Shown here: positions 52,126 through 64,000 of the stretch, piece by piece
Layout of the letters: every line of letters starts with the position of its first letter
Numbering within the stretch: position 1 is the first letter of the stretch
Origin: Aphis gossypii
Taxonomy: Eukaryota; Arthropoda; Insecta; Hemiptera; Aphididae
Length of the DNA: 64,000 bases
Direction of reading: 5' to 3'
Assembly (NCBI RefSeq): GCF_020184175.1
Contig: NC_065533.1
Coordinates: forward strand, 4,982,695-5,046,694
Translations under genes and position numbers: made by a program
Notes under the pieces: generated by a model
Told to the model about the DNA's origin: nothing
Databases searched by the model: none
The model's input: only the letters and a program-made list of their open reading frames with translations

Positions 52126-55100
52126 TCATAGTTCAGATAATAGTTTTTTTAATAATTTTTCTTGTTCAGCTAATTCCATCATGAGTTTCCGATGATTTTC
52201 CAAGTCGATTTGTCTTTGTTTTTCCTAAACGGTAAAATAATTTATTATCTATACTAATTAAATTAAATTAAACATGTATGTTAAAATAGATTATGAATAT
52301 TTATCTAACGGAGTAAAAACTTAAAATTTTGAATAATTGAGTAACTGAATTTTAACCATCCCACTCGGTAAAAAATGTGTGTATAATAGAAACGCATCAA
52401 ACGGAGTATAGTACGTCACAACATGTCTAATTTCATAAAAAGAAACCAGTAATTAATTTTTTTATAGGTTTAATATTGTGTAATTAACGCATTAAAAGTT
52501 AAAAATATAGGTAACCTATATAGGTATTATGCACTGCCACGTGATACATAGCTATTAGTTATAATAGGTATTATGTAATTAATAGTATATAATTTTGAAC
52601 ACTTACGTGTATTTCTTTGCTGGCCTTAATTTGGTCGTTTAGGTCTTTTCTAAACTGAGATTTGTATTTTACTTGATTTTCTAACTGTCGTTTTTCCTCT
52701 TTTAAATAGTCTTCGTATTCTTTTTTTGCCTGAATAAACATTTCACGTTTCAATACTTTTTGCTCTTCTAAAAGCGCCTTACGTGCTCTTAATTGATCCA
52801 TTAAAACATCATTACCTTCCTACAGTAATAATAATATTGTAATGCCTACACATGTACTTTGAATAAACTTCGCGATGTTCATACCTTCATACGCTTTCGC
52901 CGTGCTTCAACACTTTGACGTTCGATAGATACTTTAAGCTCTTCAATTTCGTTTATTTGTTTCATAATTGTTTTTGATATTTCATCATTTTGCCTTTTAC
53001 GTTCTTCTTTAATAATTGCTTGATGTTCTTTAAACAAGTCGTTTTCACGTTTTAACTGAAGCTATAATATTTTAAAAATGTATTCAATTAGTATTATAAA
53101 AATTGAGACCTAAATTGATGTGTACCTTTGCTTCAATTTCATCTGCTGAATCATCCTTTAAATTTTGTCTCATTGTAAGCTGGAATGTTTCATCAAACGT
53201 TGATTTTGCTTCGTTCATTTTTGCAAACAAAGTCGCTCTTTCTTTAGTGAATAGTGCTATTTCATTTTTTGTCTGCAATTGTTTCCTTTTACGTTCCAAC
53301 TTTTCTATAATAAAATAAAAAGTAGGTACATGTATCCAAGATATAATATCTAAATAATTATCTGCATCTTTTAACTTTATTTATTTATTAAAAAACAAAT
53401 AAATACCTATATCTTATAAAAAAAAATTGTATTTCTTAATATAAATAAAAGATACTTATTAAGATTAAATCATTACAATATTAGTTAAGTTTATTTTTAT
53501 TTATGATTAATGAGTATATATCTATATAATACCTATGTAGATGGTCAGTTGAATAATATTTAATGTTTATTTCATATTTACCTATATTGAACCTATATTT
53601 TTATTTTATTTTGTTCAAGCATGACGTATTGTACACGTCTTATAAATTTTATTATTTATTAATTTAATTTTAAATTATTAAAAACAATCTGTTTTTTTTT
53701 AATGTATTTAAATAGTATCTCAGTATCTGTATCTAGATAGTTGATAATAATTGAAAATATTTTATTATAAAATTGCTAAAATATAAACCTAATAATAGTT
53801 TGTAATAATATTTATTGAATAGGTCCTTACCAAATTCTTCTTCTTCGTTCAACTTTTCATTTAATTTCTTGATTTCTTTGCGTTCAATCTCTTTTAATAC
53901 TTTTTGTTGTTCTAGTATCTTTTCTTTTTCTTCTACTTGTTCAAATAATTCCTTTCGAAACTGTAGTTTTTTCTCTAAAATTTTACGCTTTTCTTCTTCT
54001 CTTTCAAGAGCCTAAATAATATCTAATATTTAATGCTGTAGGAATATTGTAGAAGTGTAGATAATAGTGTTAATTGTTTACATTTTTTTATTTTTATTAA
54101 AAACAAAATTTATATATTTATAATTTATATTTATACGTCGAAAATAGTGAATTAGATGAGATTTGAATGATGAGAAGGGGAAGCTCTATAGGCGGCTTTC
54201 AATACTTTTAACCTAAAACACTATTATATAAGTTTTTACCATATTATTAATTTAAAGAAAATAACATTTTTAACCTATCTGTAGTACTGATATGCTACAG
54301 ACAGTCCTAAGCCTGTACAAAAATGGGAAGAAAAATGAAGTATAGAATATGTAATAAGTAATATTAAATAATATGACGTATATAGAACCTCTATATATTG
54401 TATAATATATACAATTTTTTTTGTATAATATAAATAATATTAAAAATTGTATTGTATATCGATGTATATAATATAATATATATAAATATATTCATTGGTT
54501 ATAAGCGTATTAAGATCCAGATATCAGATATAAATCATTTATTGTTGTAATAGAAATATTTAGTCATTGTTTTATATTTTTTGTGATAACTTTAAATTGA
54601 TAACTATAAAAACGGCTGCGGCGTATTAATGAAACGATTTATATTAATATATTATATAGATAAAATTTTAATTTGTGTTATTAATCAAAATACATTAAAA
54701 ATACGATATTTTAGGAATAAAATTTGTCTAAATTTAACGTTATAATATTTCTTTTCAAAAAATTAGTAATGTCATAGATTATAATAAATAGGTAATAATA
54801 GGTACTAATATTCATAATCAATGGTAATGTTCACATCACTAATAATGCATATAAAAACATAAAACCTTCGTAATATTTCGTAAAATTACTTACTTTAGCT
54901 TTAATTAAAAAAAATAAAGCTGACATAGCTTAATATCTAAAATTAACTTTAGGTTACCGTATAGGTACCAAATACTGCAATTTTTAATAGGATGTGCTAT
55001 ACACTTTAAGCGCGTATACAAAAAAACTATTTTTTTATTCGAGGGGGGAAAGTTGAACATTTGTGTACGCGTTCATTAATTGTTCTTCCAACTTTGAAAA

Positions 55101-55991
55101 TCGGTCAAATTTATTTATAATACATATAAAAAGATTACATTTACCTGCTTTTTAAATAATTCTGCATTTTCAATATTAGCCAGTTCTCTCTGTTTAATTT
55201 TTTGTTCTTTAAGGAGTTTATAATTTTCTTCAATAATCTTATAATTTATAGTTGCTATTTGGTTTTTACGTTTAGTTACTGCAGCAAATCTCAATTCTTC
55301 AGAGTTTTCTCTAAAATAATAATTTAAAATATTTAATAGTTTATTTAATACATTTTTGTTTAATTTTATGCTAACATAAACTTTTGTAGACGTTTTTCTT
55401 CCAATAATTTACGTTCTTCTTCGTCACTTTTTTCCTTAAGCGCTCTTGCCTTTTCTTCTAAATCTTCTTTGACAATTTCCGGTTTTTTTGGTTCTTCTTC
55501 TTCTAATTTTAATTCCGGCCTAGTGTTACAATATTTAAGTAATTATGAATGTATTATTCAAGTTGTAAACAAATTTCTTACTTTGGACATGGTTCTTCTT
55601 TAAATAAATGTTCATTGGCTTTCATTCCACATTCAACCATCCTTTTTATTTGGTTGTATAAACATTTTTTATCTGACACGTCAATCAATTCTTTATGCTG
55701 AGCTTCTCTTAGTATATTTTTGAAATTATTTTCATTTTCTACTCTTGACCTTTCTGTGCGGAATCGTTCTATGTCACGAAGTCGAATTTTGTAATTAGAC
55801 CCCGGTTGCTTAGCTAACTAATATTCAAATCAGTTTATCAAACCGATGTTATAATAACATTTTATAATAAAAAGTATTGGTATACTTACAAACCCGTACT
55901 CATATGCTTGAGGTCCTCGAAATGGCGTTGGTATAGAAACGCCTTCTTTAGACGGTGGAACAGGTTTCGTTGGTTTTCCTCCGTAAATCAT
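52126..55991 (-). CDS. CFAP53: Coiled-coil axonemal protein, CFAP53/CCDC11-like (9 exons)
   Basis: If the family call is right, it is a microtubule-associated protein of cilia and sperm flagella. Exons in coding order: 55991-55890, 55817-55582, 55519-55382, 55310-55145, 54011-53831, 53304-53126, 53061-52885, 52819-52607, 52224-52126. Phases agree and give 496 residues, near the ~510 of vertebrate CFAP53. Residues 1-35 are Pro-rich and unstructured; from about 40 on the chain is almost wholly charged Glu/Lys/Arg/Gln helix typical of trichohyalin-plectin-homology proteins. A segment reading RALKEKSDEEERKLLEEK and then ENSEELR resembles the matching part of CFAP53. Low-complexity coiled coils mislead, so CFAP210, CFAP45 or MNS1 relatives remain possible. 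The donor of exon 3 (GTTTAT at 55381) is weak. A 1.1-kb intron separates exons 4 and 5. In an aphid, motile axonemes occur mainly in sperm, so testis expression is expected. Confidence 0.75.
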
Positions 55992-58037
55992 TTTAGTATA
56001 TTATTAGTAAATTTTTAATTGAAAATATAAGTCATATCTAATATGTTATAACTTTTCTGATTTAATACTTATAAACTACAATTCAATTGTTTGTTAGATA
56101 AATGAACTGTTACCATAGTTGTTAACCAAGCCATCTAGATATAACAATAAAACCTTCTGCGATTCGTCACGCAAATACGTGCTTTGTCCCGTGCGTTAAC
56201 TCCAAAACACCCCTTTATTATTGTAGTCTAAGTCAATAAAAATCTTAAAATATTATTATTTATTAATATTATATTCTATATCGTTACTATAAAAATGTAT
56301 ATTATTTTATATTTTAAGGCAAGAAGCTCAGAATATTTTTATCTATATTTAAGAAATAGATTAAGACTTCATAATTGATAATTTGCATTTTAAATTTATT
56401 TAAAGCACTATATCAGTAATCGTGTCTGCCTTTTAAAATATTTTATGTTTTCAGTTTATTTTTTAGGTATACTGACTATCGAATTCTTAAATTGCATAAT
56501 TAGCCTTGATACTTTTTAAAATATTACCATTATTATTTTTTTTTTTAAATTAGGATTTAGTATTAATGTTCTTATTTCTATTGACTCACAGCAAAAAATA
56601 TTTTCAATTACTTGATTATAATTTATAATTCATCTTTATTATTAAATTTCAGAGGCTATATGTTTATTCCTATTTATTGTGTAAAAAATTATACTTAGTG
56701 CCTACCTAACGTAATCTAATTAAATTTATTTTAAAAATTTCTATACCTCATTTTAAAATTGATTATAATTCGTAGGTATATTAATTATAATATCTTTAAT
56801 AATATGCCTATCATTTATCGTATTATTTTTATTTAATATTACAAATTTACAGATGTGAACGTGTGATGCATTTTAAGTTTATAACATATATTGCTTGTTT
56901 TTTAGGTGGAAGAAGATAAGTAGTATTTTTTCGCGTAAAACCGTATTTCGATGTATAATTTTATTTTAATGCGACAATAATGGTTTATTTTGACATAGAA
57001 TCACTTTTAAAATACTTTTAATTATTATTTAAATATTAAATTTAAGATTTAAAATTTTAATACTCTTTTATATTTCTATTAAAATTGCCTATATCAAACC
57101 CCTTAGAAAGGATTATGGTTGTTTAACTTGATGAGTGAATAAATTTTCAACAAACAACGTTAAATTGTAAGTCAATTGTCATCACATGCTAAATTTAATT
57201 CGAACACGGGAAACAAATTAATTTATAGCTAAGTTATTTGCTTAACAGATAATATCAAATAATAATTTTTTTTTAATTACTACTCGGTTAATTGTGATCT
57301 TGGTTTTACAAATTTTAATTTTTTTAATTAATTGATTAATTCCAAATTATTCTACAATGAGGTGGTGTAGATAACTATAATATATTATTATCTACTTACT
57401 TAAATTATTTATTTACTTTCTTTTAAACATAACCACTGTCTATGATATAATTTAACAAAAAAATATTAACTCATTTTAAGTATTAAATATATAAATACAA
57501 ATTATACATTTATATAAAAATTATTTTAACTTTACATAACTTTTATCTTTTTCAATCAAATAAAAAAGCTATGTTTAAAGTGGATAGTTAATTAAGTTAA
57601 ATGTAGAGTTACGTATGTAACTTGTTAATAGGCAAAGACTTATAGAAAATCTAGGTACATTACCTCATATGAAATATAAATATGTTTTGTTACTTTAACT
57701 AGTCTAAATGTAATTTAACTATTTCATCTAATACTTTATGTTTAGAAGTTTTGAATAACGATGTAATTTTAATTTCACATAAAAATAATGAAATGCTTTC
57801 TCATAATATACTCCAATTGATTACGTAAATACAATAGCTAATTTTTATATTTTTAATTTTGCAGCGCATCTCAGTTATACAGTTACCATAACTATAAAAA
57901 AATAAGAATCTATATAAGAGCAAAAATGTAGATTGTTTTTGTTCTTAATTTCTGTACCTAAGCCTAAATATTTATTCACGAAGTTCCGATTTAAAAATGT
58001 ATGAGTAATAAAATATAATAATACTAATAATACTCAC
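55992..58037. other. Upstream region of the CFAP53-like gene, AT-rich
   Basis: Apart from the X-box-like site at 56109-56122 and a less AT-rich 100 bp around 56140-56220 that may be the core promoter, I see nothing that codes or repeats clearly. Confidence 0.45.
56109..56122 (-). promoter_or_regulatory. X-box-like RFX site upstream of the CFAP53-like gene
   Basis: Read on the minus strand the 14-mer is ACAACTATGGTAAC. It fits the RFX X-box consensus RYYNYY-AT-RRNRAC at all positions but one (third base), with a perfect right half. It lies 118 bp upstream of the ATG at 55991, in the distance range typical of X-boxes in ciliary gene promoters. Chance occurrence cannot be excluded from one site. 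Confidence 0.4.
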
Positions 58038-60027
58038 GGAAGAGAAATATTATTGACCATGGTTGATGGTGTTGGAATTTAAGACGAGGTGTGAACTATA
58101 AAGTGGATTATTGGATTAGTCCAATGGTTCTATTATAATTTATTACTCGAATAATCAAATATTTTTTCCAGTTAAACTGATCTCTTGCTAACCTGAGTAT
58201 TAATCAGTTAGTCTGGGAGGACACGATTCAAAGAAATATGTAGAGAAGTGGCAGATGTATGTATTTATATTGATTTTTACTTAAGTTTTATTGCAGTAAC
58301 AATTTATTATTAAAAAGGCCAAAGCAGCAATAGAAAGTTATTATATACTTATGACAAGTTGTTATAATTATAAAGTTATAAACACTTATAACAACGAAAT
58401 ATAATTATTACATTTAAGTATTTACATAGGTAGCTTTATAATTAATATATATATATAAAGCAATAAATGTAAGACATAAATAATTAACATATAAACATGT
58501 ATTACTTATAACTTAAAGGCTAATACTATAATATTTGTACTATAAATCGTTAAAATGATATAGAGAGTTAAAAAAATTGATTTTATGTTGGTGCACTTAC
58601 AGAATAAATAATTAAAAACAAAAAACACTTCTGAAATAAAATGACGTTAGTAACGTTTTAGATGCGTAAATGTTTTTATCGGAAGTTGCATAAACACTTG
58701 CTAATTATTTTAAATTTGTGTAAGAAATTAATTAAAATATTTTAATTTCGCAAAGAATATTTTTAAATGACGTTAATTTCTATAAGTACATACTTATACT
58801 AATATACAAAATCAATAATAACCTCTCTAAATACCTATATGATTCACAACAATATTACAACATTAAAATATAATAGGTAATTAATTAAAAATTATAATAC
58901 ACATAGCATCAGCTACTTACGTATTAAATGTAATACTACATTCAATATTTTTAAAACTAGGTATTACAAATATAAATATTAAATTATTTTTTGCTAAAAA
59001 CCGATCGTACTTTCTAGTCTATTCTAATATTTCTAAGCTTCCTATAATAAAAATATACGTGCCTGTTTGTTTTTATACAAAGTAAGTTAGTTAGTATATT
59101 GTGGTAAGTTCATAATATTTTTCTTTTTATCTTTATTTTCTTGTATAATAGAAAATACTATATAATATATATAATAGTTTGTACTCAATTTTGATTAATT
59201 ATTTATTAATTGCCTTTACATAGCTTTATGTACATATATAGTACATTTATATAACCTATAACTAATGTTGTCTACCTTATACAATCATACTTTATTTTAC
59301 ATGTTTACCCTTACTTACTGGTTACCATCGAGTTTGAATAATAATGATAAATTAATACATAATTATATGATCGTAACAATCATATTAATAAATTATAATA
59401 AAATTCGAAACGTTTTAATTGAGTGAGTACATACTGGTATAAAATTAATTTTTTAAAACTTTTAATAGGTAAACAAAGAAAAATGTCGTACATTGACAAG
59501 TATGATAAAAGTTTTAAAATGTTTTTTCTTTTGTATAGAGTTGATTGTTTATGGTACCTAACTACATTGCAATATTAATAGTATCACTTTGACGTATAAG
59601 ATGTACAATTAAGTACCTATTCAGACTGGTTTACACAGTCGCCGGGCCTATAGACAACTTTTATTTTGACACTCTTAGTCAAATTGTTTTGTTATCCATT
59701 AGTTATGAGTTTATGACTCACGAGAAACTTTTTATTAGTTTGTTGTTTTTTTTTTTTTTAAGTAGGTAACACAAATATTTCGGTCAAACATCAATGAACT
59801 GACTAGTGACTCAAAATTTTTTAAGTGCCTAAATTATTTTATAATAATTAGGCACGGGAAATCATTACAAGAATACGTCATTTGGTAAATAATAATCAAT
59901 GAATATTCCTAAATTATTTTTATCATTAAGTTTTCACTATTTACAATTTACATAAATAAATTGGCTAAAAAGAAAATAATTATGAGTTTATAATATAGGA
60001 TTTTTATAGACTACCTATAAACTATAA

Positions 60028-60032
<5 letters not shown>

Positions 60033-60059
<27 letters not shown>
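60033..60059 (+). repeat. Homopolymer run of 27 A
   Basis: An uninterrupted run of 27 A. It could be the tail of a retroposed copy, but no gene-like or SINE-like sequence was recognised directly upstream and no flanking duplication was seen. Confidence 0.9.
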
Positions 60060-63000
60060 CATTAATTACCTACTTATCACAATTTACAGTATTTATTAAT
60101 TATACTATATCTATAAAAATGTATTACAGTTTGCAAATATGTTTAATAATAGTATAATATTGTATCGTAAATCGTAATATTCTTATAGGTTAGTGGTTAC
60201 ATTATATTAGTATAATATGTTGTTTAATAGGTGGTTTATATCAATGATACTCGGCGTTAAGTCTGCCAATGCATATATTATTCGTATTATTATATTAAAA
60301 ATGAATATCCCTTACATTATATTATAGGTATTTATATCACAACACGACTTTTACCAGTTTTACCTAAACTTTATAACAGAGATTTTATAGATTCTTGAAA
60401 TTATATAGTCTTCTAAATTCATTTTTTTTTTATTACACGCTTTCCAAATAATTTGTAAAAGTCATACAAAATGTAATTTATTTAAATGTATATATATATT
60501 ACACAGTATAAAGTATAATATATAGTATGCATTTGGTAGTTAATTTTTAATAGTATTTGAATTTTAAACGAGAATAGTAGCAGACAACAATATTATGAGT
60601 TATACCCCTGACTATACCACTCCGCTCATCTTAATTTCAAAATATACTTATACGTTATAAGGTCATGATTGTTTGCTTTCAATATTAGTCAATATTTGAT
60701 AAGTACTCAAACTCAATGTAGATAGGTATCTTATTAATATTGTAGTAGGTACTAAGGAACACTCAACAAATAGTATATTTTCATTACTCATTATTTCCGC
60801 CTCATTTTTTTATTTCATTTATTTTCCATCGAATATATTGTATTATTAAAATGTATAGATTTTTAGAATTTGTTGAATGCTTGAAAGTTAAAAATAGCTA
60901 CCATTTGTATAATTTAATGTAGGTATTTGTTTGTATTTATTGTTGCTTTTTAGTTTTCTCATTATTTATTTAATGTCTGATCTAAATATAAAATTAATAT
61001 TAAAGTATAGTTGATGAATAAACATTTTCTTCTTTTATTTGAATAAAACGTATAAAGTATACAGTATTTCTGAATAAGTTTATTTTATTAATAAAACAGG
61101 TATGTATTAAAATAGAAAAATGGAAAAACATTATACTGAATTACAATGCTATAGTTTGAATTTGTTTTGCATAAACTCACAATTCACAAATTTATTAGTT
61201 TAGCCTCCCACACAACTATTTTATCGCTATATTCGTAATACGAGGAATGTTTTGCAAAGTCGAATCTCAAAATTAATTTATTTCAACATAGTATTACTAG
61301 TAAATTATATACCTAGTTATATATTTCTTGGATTACTCTTTTTATTAAAAATCAAAATGTATTTATTAAATATTTTAATCTTTTTAGTATTCTTTCCCTC
61401 TCTATTCCTTTAAATCAATTTATAATATAATTTAATTATATTATAACATAATAATATAATATATATAATATTTTTTTAATATTTAAATACTAAACATAAT
61501 TATATAATTCGATAACATCTTATACTAATATATTTATAATTAAAATATTGTTAATAATTGTTACAGTTGATTTAATTGTATGTAATTTTATAGTTGCACA
61601 CTATAGGTAGTTTATTCTAGTTTAGTAGGTTATTATGTGCATGTTTGATGTTTTCTTTTATGACTGTATAGTTGTATAATAGCTTTTAACAGTTTTTATA
61701 ACCGTGTTGTTGAATGATACACTCAATTTAATCAACTGTCGATGACTATCTCATATGAAGATATTTAAATAATTAATGGGGTTTATCACCTACTCAGACA
61801 CAGGACATCCACCTACGACCCATCTATTTTTTTAATGGCGAATCACGCGATTCCAATATACCCTCTTCGAGGCGCCACTATATTGACTCTGAAGGTACAG
61901 CGATAATAGCATTGTAATATTCTGTTTACTTCTTATTACAGTTGGACTCTGTAGTCTATACTATTATCATTTACTATAATATATTATTACCTGCATTTGG
62001 AAGTAATGAATGAGTTCAATATTAAAAATGTATAATGTATATATATATGTATAAAAAAAACACAATAAAATTGCTCTGCTCAAAATCTAAAATAATAAGT
62101 TGTTATTTCTTATATCATATATTTTTACATAATAACATTATTAATTTAATTAATTTAATAAAAGTAAATACGTTTTATGTTGTATAAATATTATAAAGGA
62201 ATAGTGTATAGTTTTAATTTTTCTCTCTCAGATATCTATGTAAAATTATCAAACAATTATTGTTTTTTTTTTTTTTTGTTTATTTATAAGTTTTAATTTA
62301 TTAGTTCTTTATAATTTAGTGTATAATAGATATACTATAGACTATCACAAACGTATTAATATGTTCTATTTAATACGAGTAATATTTAATTAATAGCTTG
62401 TTGCAAAATTACATTAACACACGAGTTGATATTATTAAAACCAAAAGTAATAATTTATATTATCTATAATATGATTATGTTTTCTGGTTAATGTCCAAGT
62501 ACCGCATTATAGCATATCAATTTTTATTTGATTAAAAACACATTTTATTTTATTTTAAAGAAACACATCTGTTTATCTAATGATGACATATTTATTATAA
62601 TATGCCAAAAAAGTGAAAACAGAAATACAATAAACAAGTAGGAATGTTATAAATATATCATATTTTTATTATCAAATAGCTTTATTAATAATATTATAGA
62701 AAATAATCTTTGATATTCAAATCAAGCTTTGAAAATTAAATTAAATTTGCTACTAATATTTTTAAAAAAATTAAACAAAATATTGAAGTATTATACCTCC
62801 ATTTATCGGTATCGTAAAATATTTAAACCTATAATATCTAAATAAGACAACACTGAAGCATTTTACAAATTTAAACCATAAAGTGCACCTAAATCTTCCA
62901 AACACGTCAGCATAATATTATACATATTATAGTCATAATGTAGATATAATGACATAATTTGTATTAATATTTATTTTTAGTAATTAAATTAATTGTACGC

Positions 63001-63151
63001 TAAAAATCTTTGTCATTGAAGCCCTTTGCCATACATGATAGGTAAATATAAAACTAAACAAAAAAACTTCTACCAATTTTATTATTTAAATATTATACAA
63101 TAATACTTACTATGTATAATATATTATGTTAGTCATAAATACTATTGTCTA

Positions 63152-63179
63152 TTACTACTACTACTACTAATAATAATAA
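63152..63179 (+). repeat. TAC/TAA trinucleotide microsatellite
   Basis: Five to six ACT (TAC) units run directly into four TAA units. Confidence 0.85.
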
Positions 63180-64000
63180 ATTAATTTTATTCTAAACATT
63201 AATATTTCATATATTTAAACATATTATTAAAAATTAATTATCATATTCGTATAATAGTAAATTAGTATTAAGTAGTAAGTTTTTATTGTTATAATTTGTT
63301 TAACTAATTTAATATTATTGTTTAATTATTTTCATAAATGGTATAAACTGGTATCTGCGGACTGCGATTAGTTTATAATGAAATTAATTATATAACTGTA
63401 AGTTTATAGTTTGAATAATTACAACGTACACTGATAACATTAAAGAAACAAAAAATTTATGAATTTCCATAAAAATTAAAATTTGTGATTATGATTTATG
63501 AACAATTAGAAACCCATAATTTTATAGATCACAGAAACAATTTTAATTTTTTTACATTTTTCCGCAAAGTTTAATACTGATATTTTTACAAAAACATAAA
63601 ATGAAAACTGTATACATGTAGTAAAAATTAATTAATTATTAATATATATATAAAAATTGATATATTATATCATCCTTTTGTTCAAATATCAGTAGAAATT
63701 AATTCTAGGTGCTAAGTAGGCATTTTATTAAGGTTTAAGATATGAACTCAAAATATAAATAAAATAGCGATGTCATATAATTTTTATGAAAATCAGATCC
63801 TGAACAAATTCGTTCACTCGTTTCATTCGCTTCGTCGCTTAGAATAATTATGTAGATATAGGTACTATAGTATCTACTTGTTATTGATTATAATAATATT
63901 ATGTAGGTAATATTAATTAACTTCCTATCTCTGCCTCCTCTTCCTACTCCATCAAACATAATATGTAAAAGTATAACTAAATATACCAAACATATATGTT

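Larger units (their letters stand above)
58038..64000. other. AT-rich region without a recognised gene
   Basis: Very AT-rich with poly(A) and TA runs. A 23-base start-codon-plus-donor motif on the minus strand at 58038-58060 is the only exon-like signal. A TGCTCTGCTCAAAATCTAAAA phrase ending near 62091 resembles the R1 3' end. Near 63810 a TTCATTCGCTTCGTCGCTT phrase also looks like a repeat remnant. Otherwise nothing was seen. Confidence 0.45.

Noticed and set aside
53103..53318. Plus-strand frames (also 53815-54015) rich in Ser/Phe
   Set aside because: They are antisense to the Glu/Lys-rich exons of the CFAP53-like gene.
60033..60059. Poly(A) run as evidence of a processed pseudogene
   Set aside because: No coding similarity or flanking duplication was found upstream of the run.
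1..64000. CRISPR arrays, tRNA or rRNA genes, prokaryotic operons
   Set aside because: No regularly spaced direct repeats with unique spacers, no cloverleaf with box A/B motifs and no rRNA-like conserved blocks were seen; the genes are split eukaryotic genes.

Overview
The window looks like a nuclear contig from an aphid (order Hemiptera). This is inferred from the very AT-rich sequence, the abundance of short motifs such as TAGGTACCTA, a small TTAGG tract (the insect telomere unit), animal-type split genes with GT-AG introns, and dense small DNA transposons. I did not identify the species. All exon structures were assembled by eye from splice sites, reading phase and family resemblance.

Layout. 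(1) 5372-18950, plus strand: a complete 22-exon P4-ATPase lipid flippase of the ATP8A type (1148 residues). Intron 2 is about 6.3 kb and carries several repeats. (2) 18951-33588: gene-poor DNA with two long copies of a dispersed repeat family (called R1 here) and a 193-bp hAT-type MITE with a perfect 8-bp target duplication. (3) 33844-35223, plus strand: a strikingly GC-rich sugar-transporter-like MFS gene, probably with a small first exon at about 33589-33690 whose junction I could not resolve. (4) 35224-43171: gene-poor, with a third R1 copy and a 127-bp MITE. (5) 43172-46787, minus strand: a six-exon CCCH zinc-finger protein that matches the nucleoporin NUP42 (NUPL2) at both ends and in a middle motif, but has no FG repeats. 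(6) 46788-52125: intergenic, largely transposons, including a hAT-type MITE nested inside a pogo/Tigger-like element and a 1.4-kb hAT-like element. (7) 52126-55991, minus strand: a nine-exon coiled-coil protein (496 residues) resembling the ciliary protein CFAP53, with an RFX X-box-like site 118 bp upstream of its ATG. (8) 55992-64000: AT-rich DNA without a recognisable gene.

The four genes have unrelated jobs: lipid asymmetry of membranes, solute uptake, mRNA export at the nuclear pore, and axoneme structure. There is no operon-like or cluster logic. The points most worth following up are a possible short flippase isoform lacking the C-terminal GFAFS motif, the GC-rich transporter with a degenerate substrate motif, the FG-less NUP42, the X-box upstream of the CFAP53-like gene, and several MITEs with exact target-site duplications, two of them in NUP42 introns.
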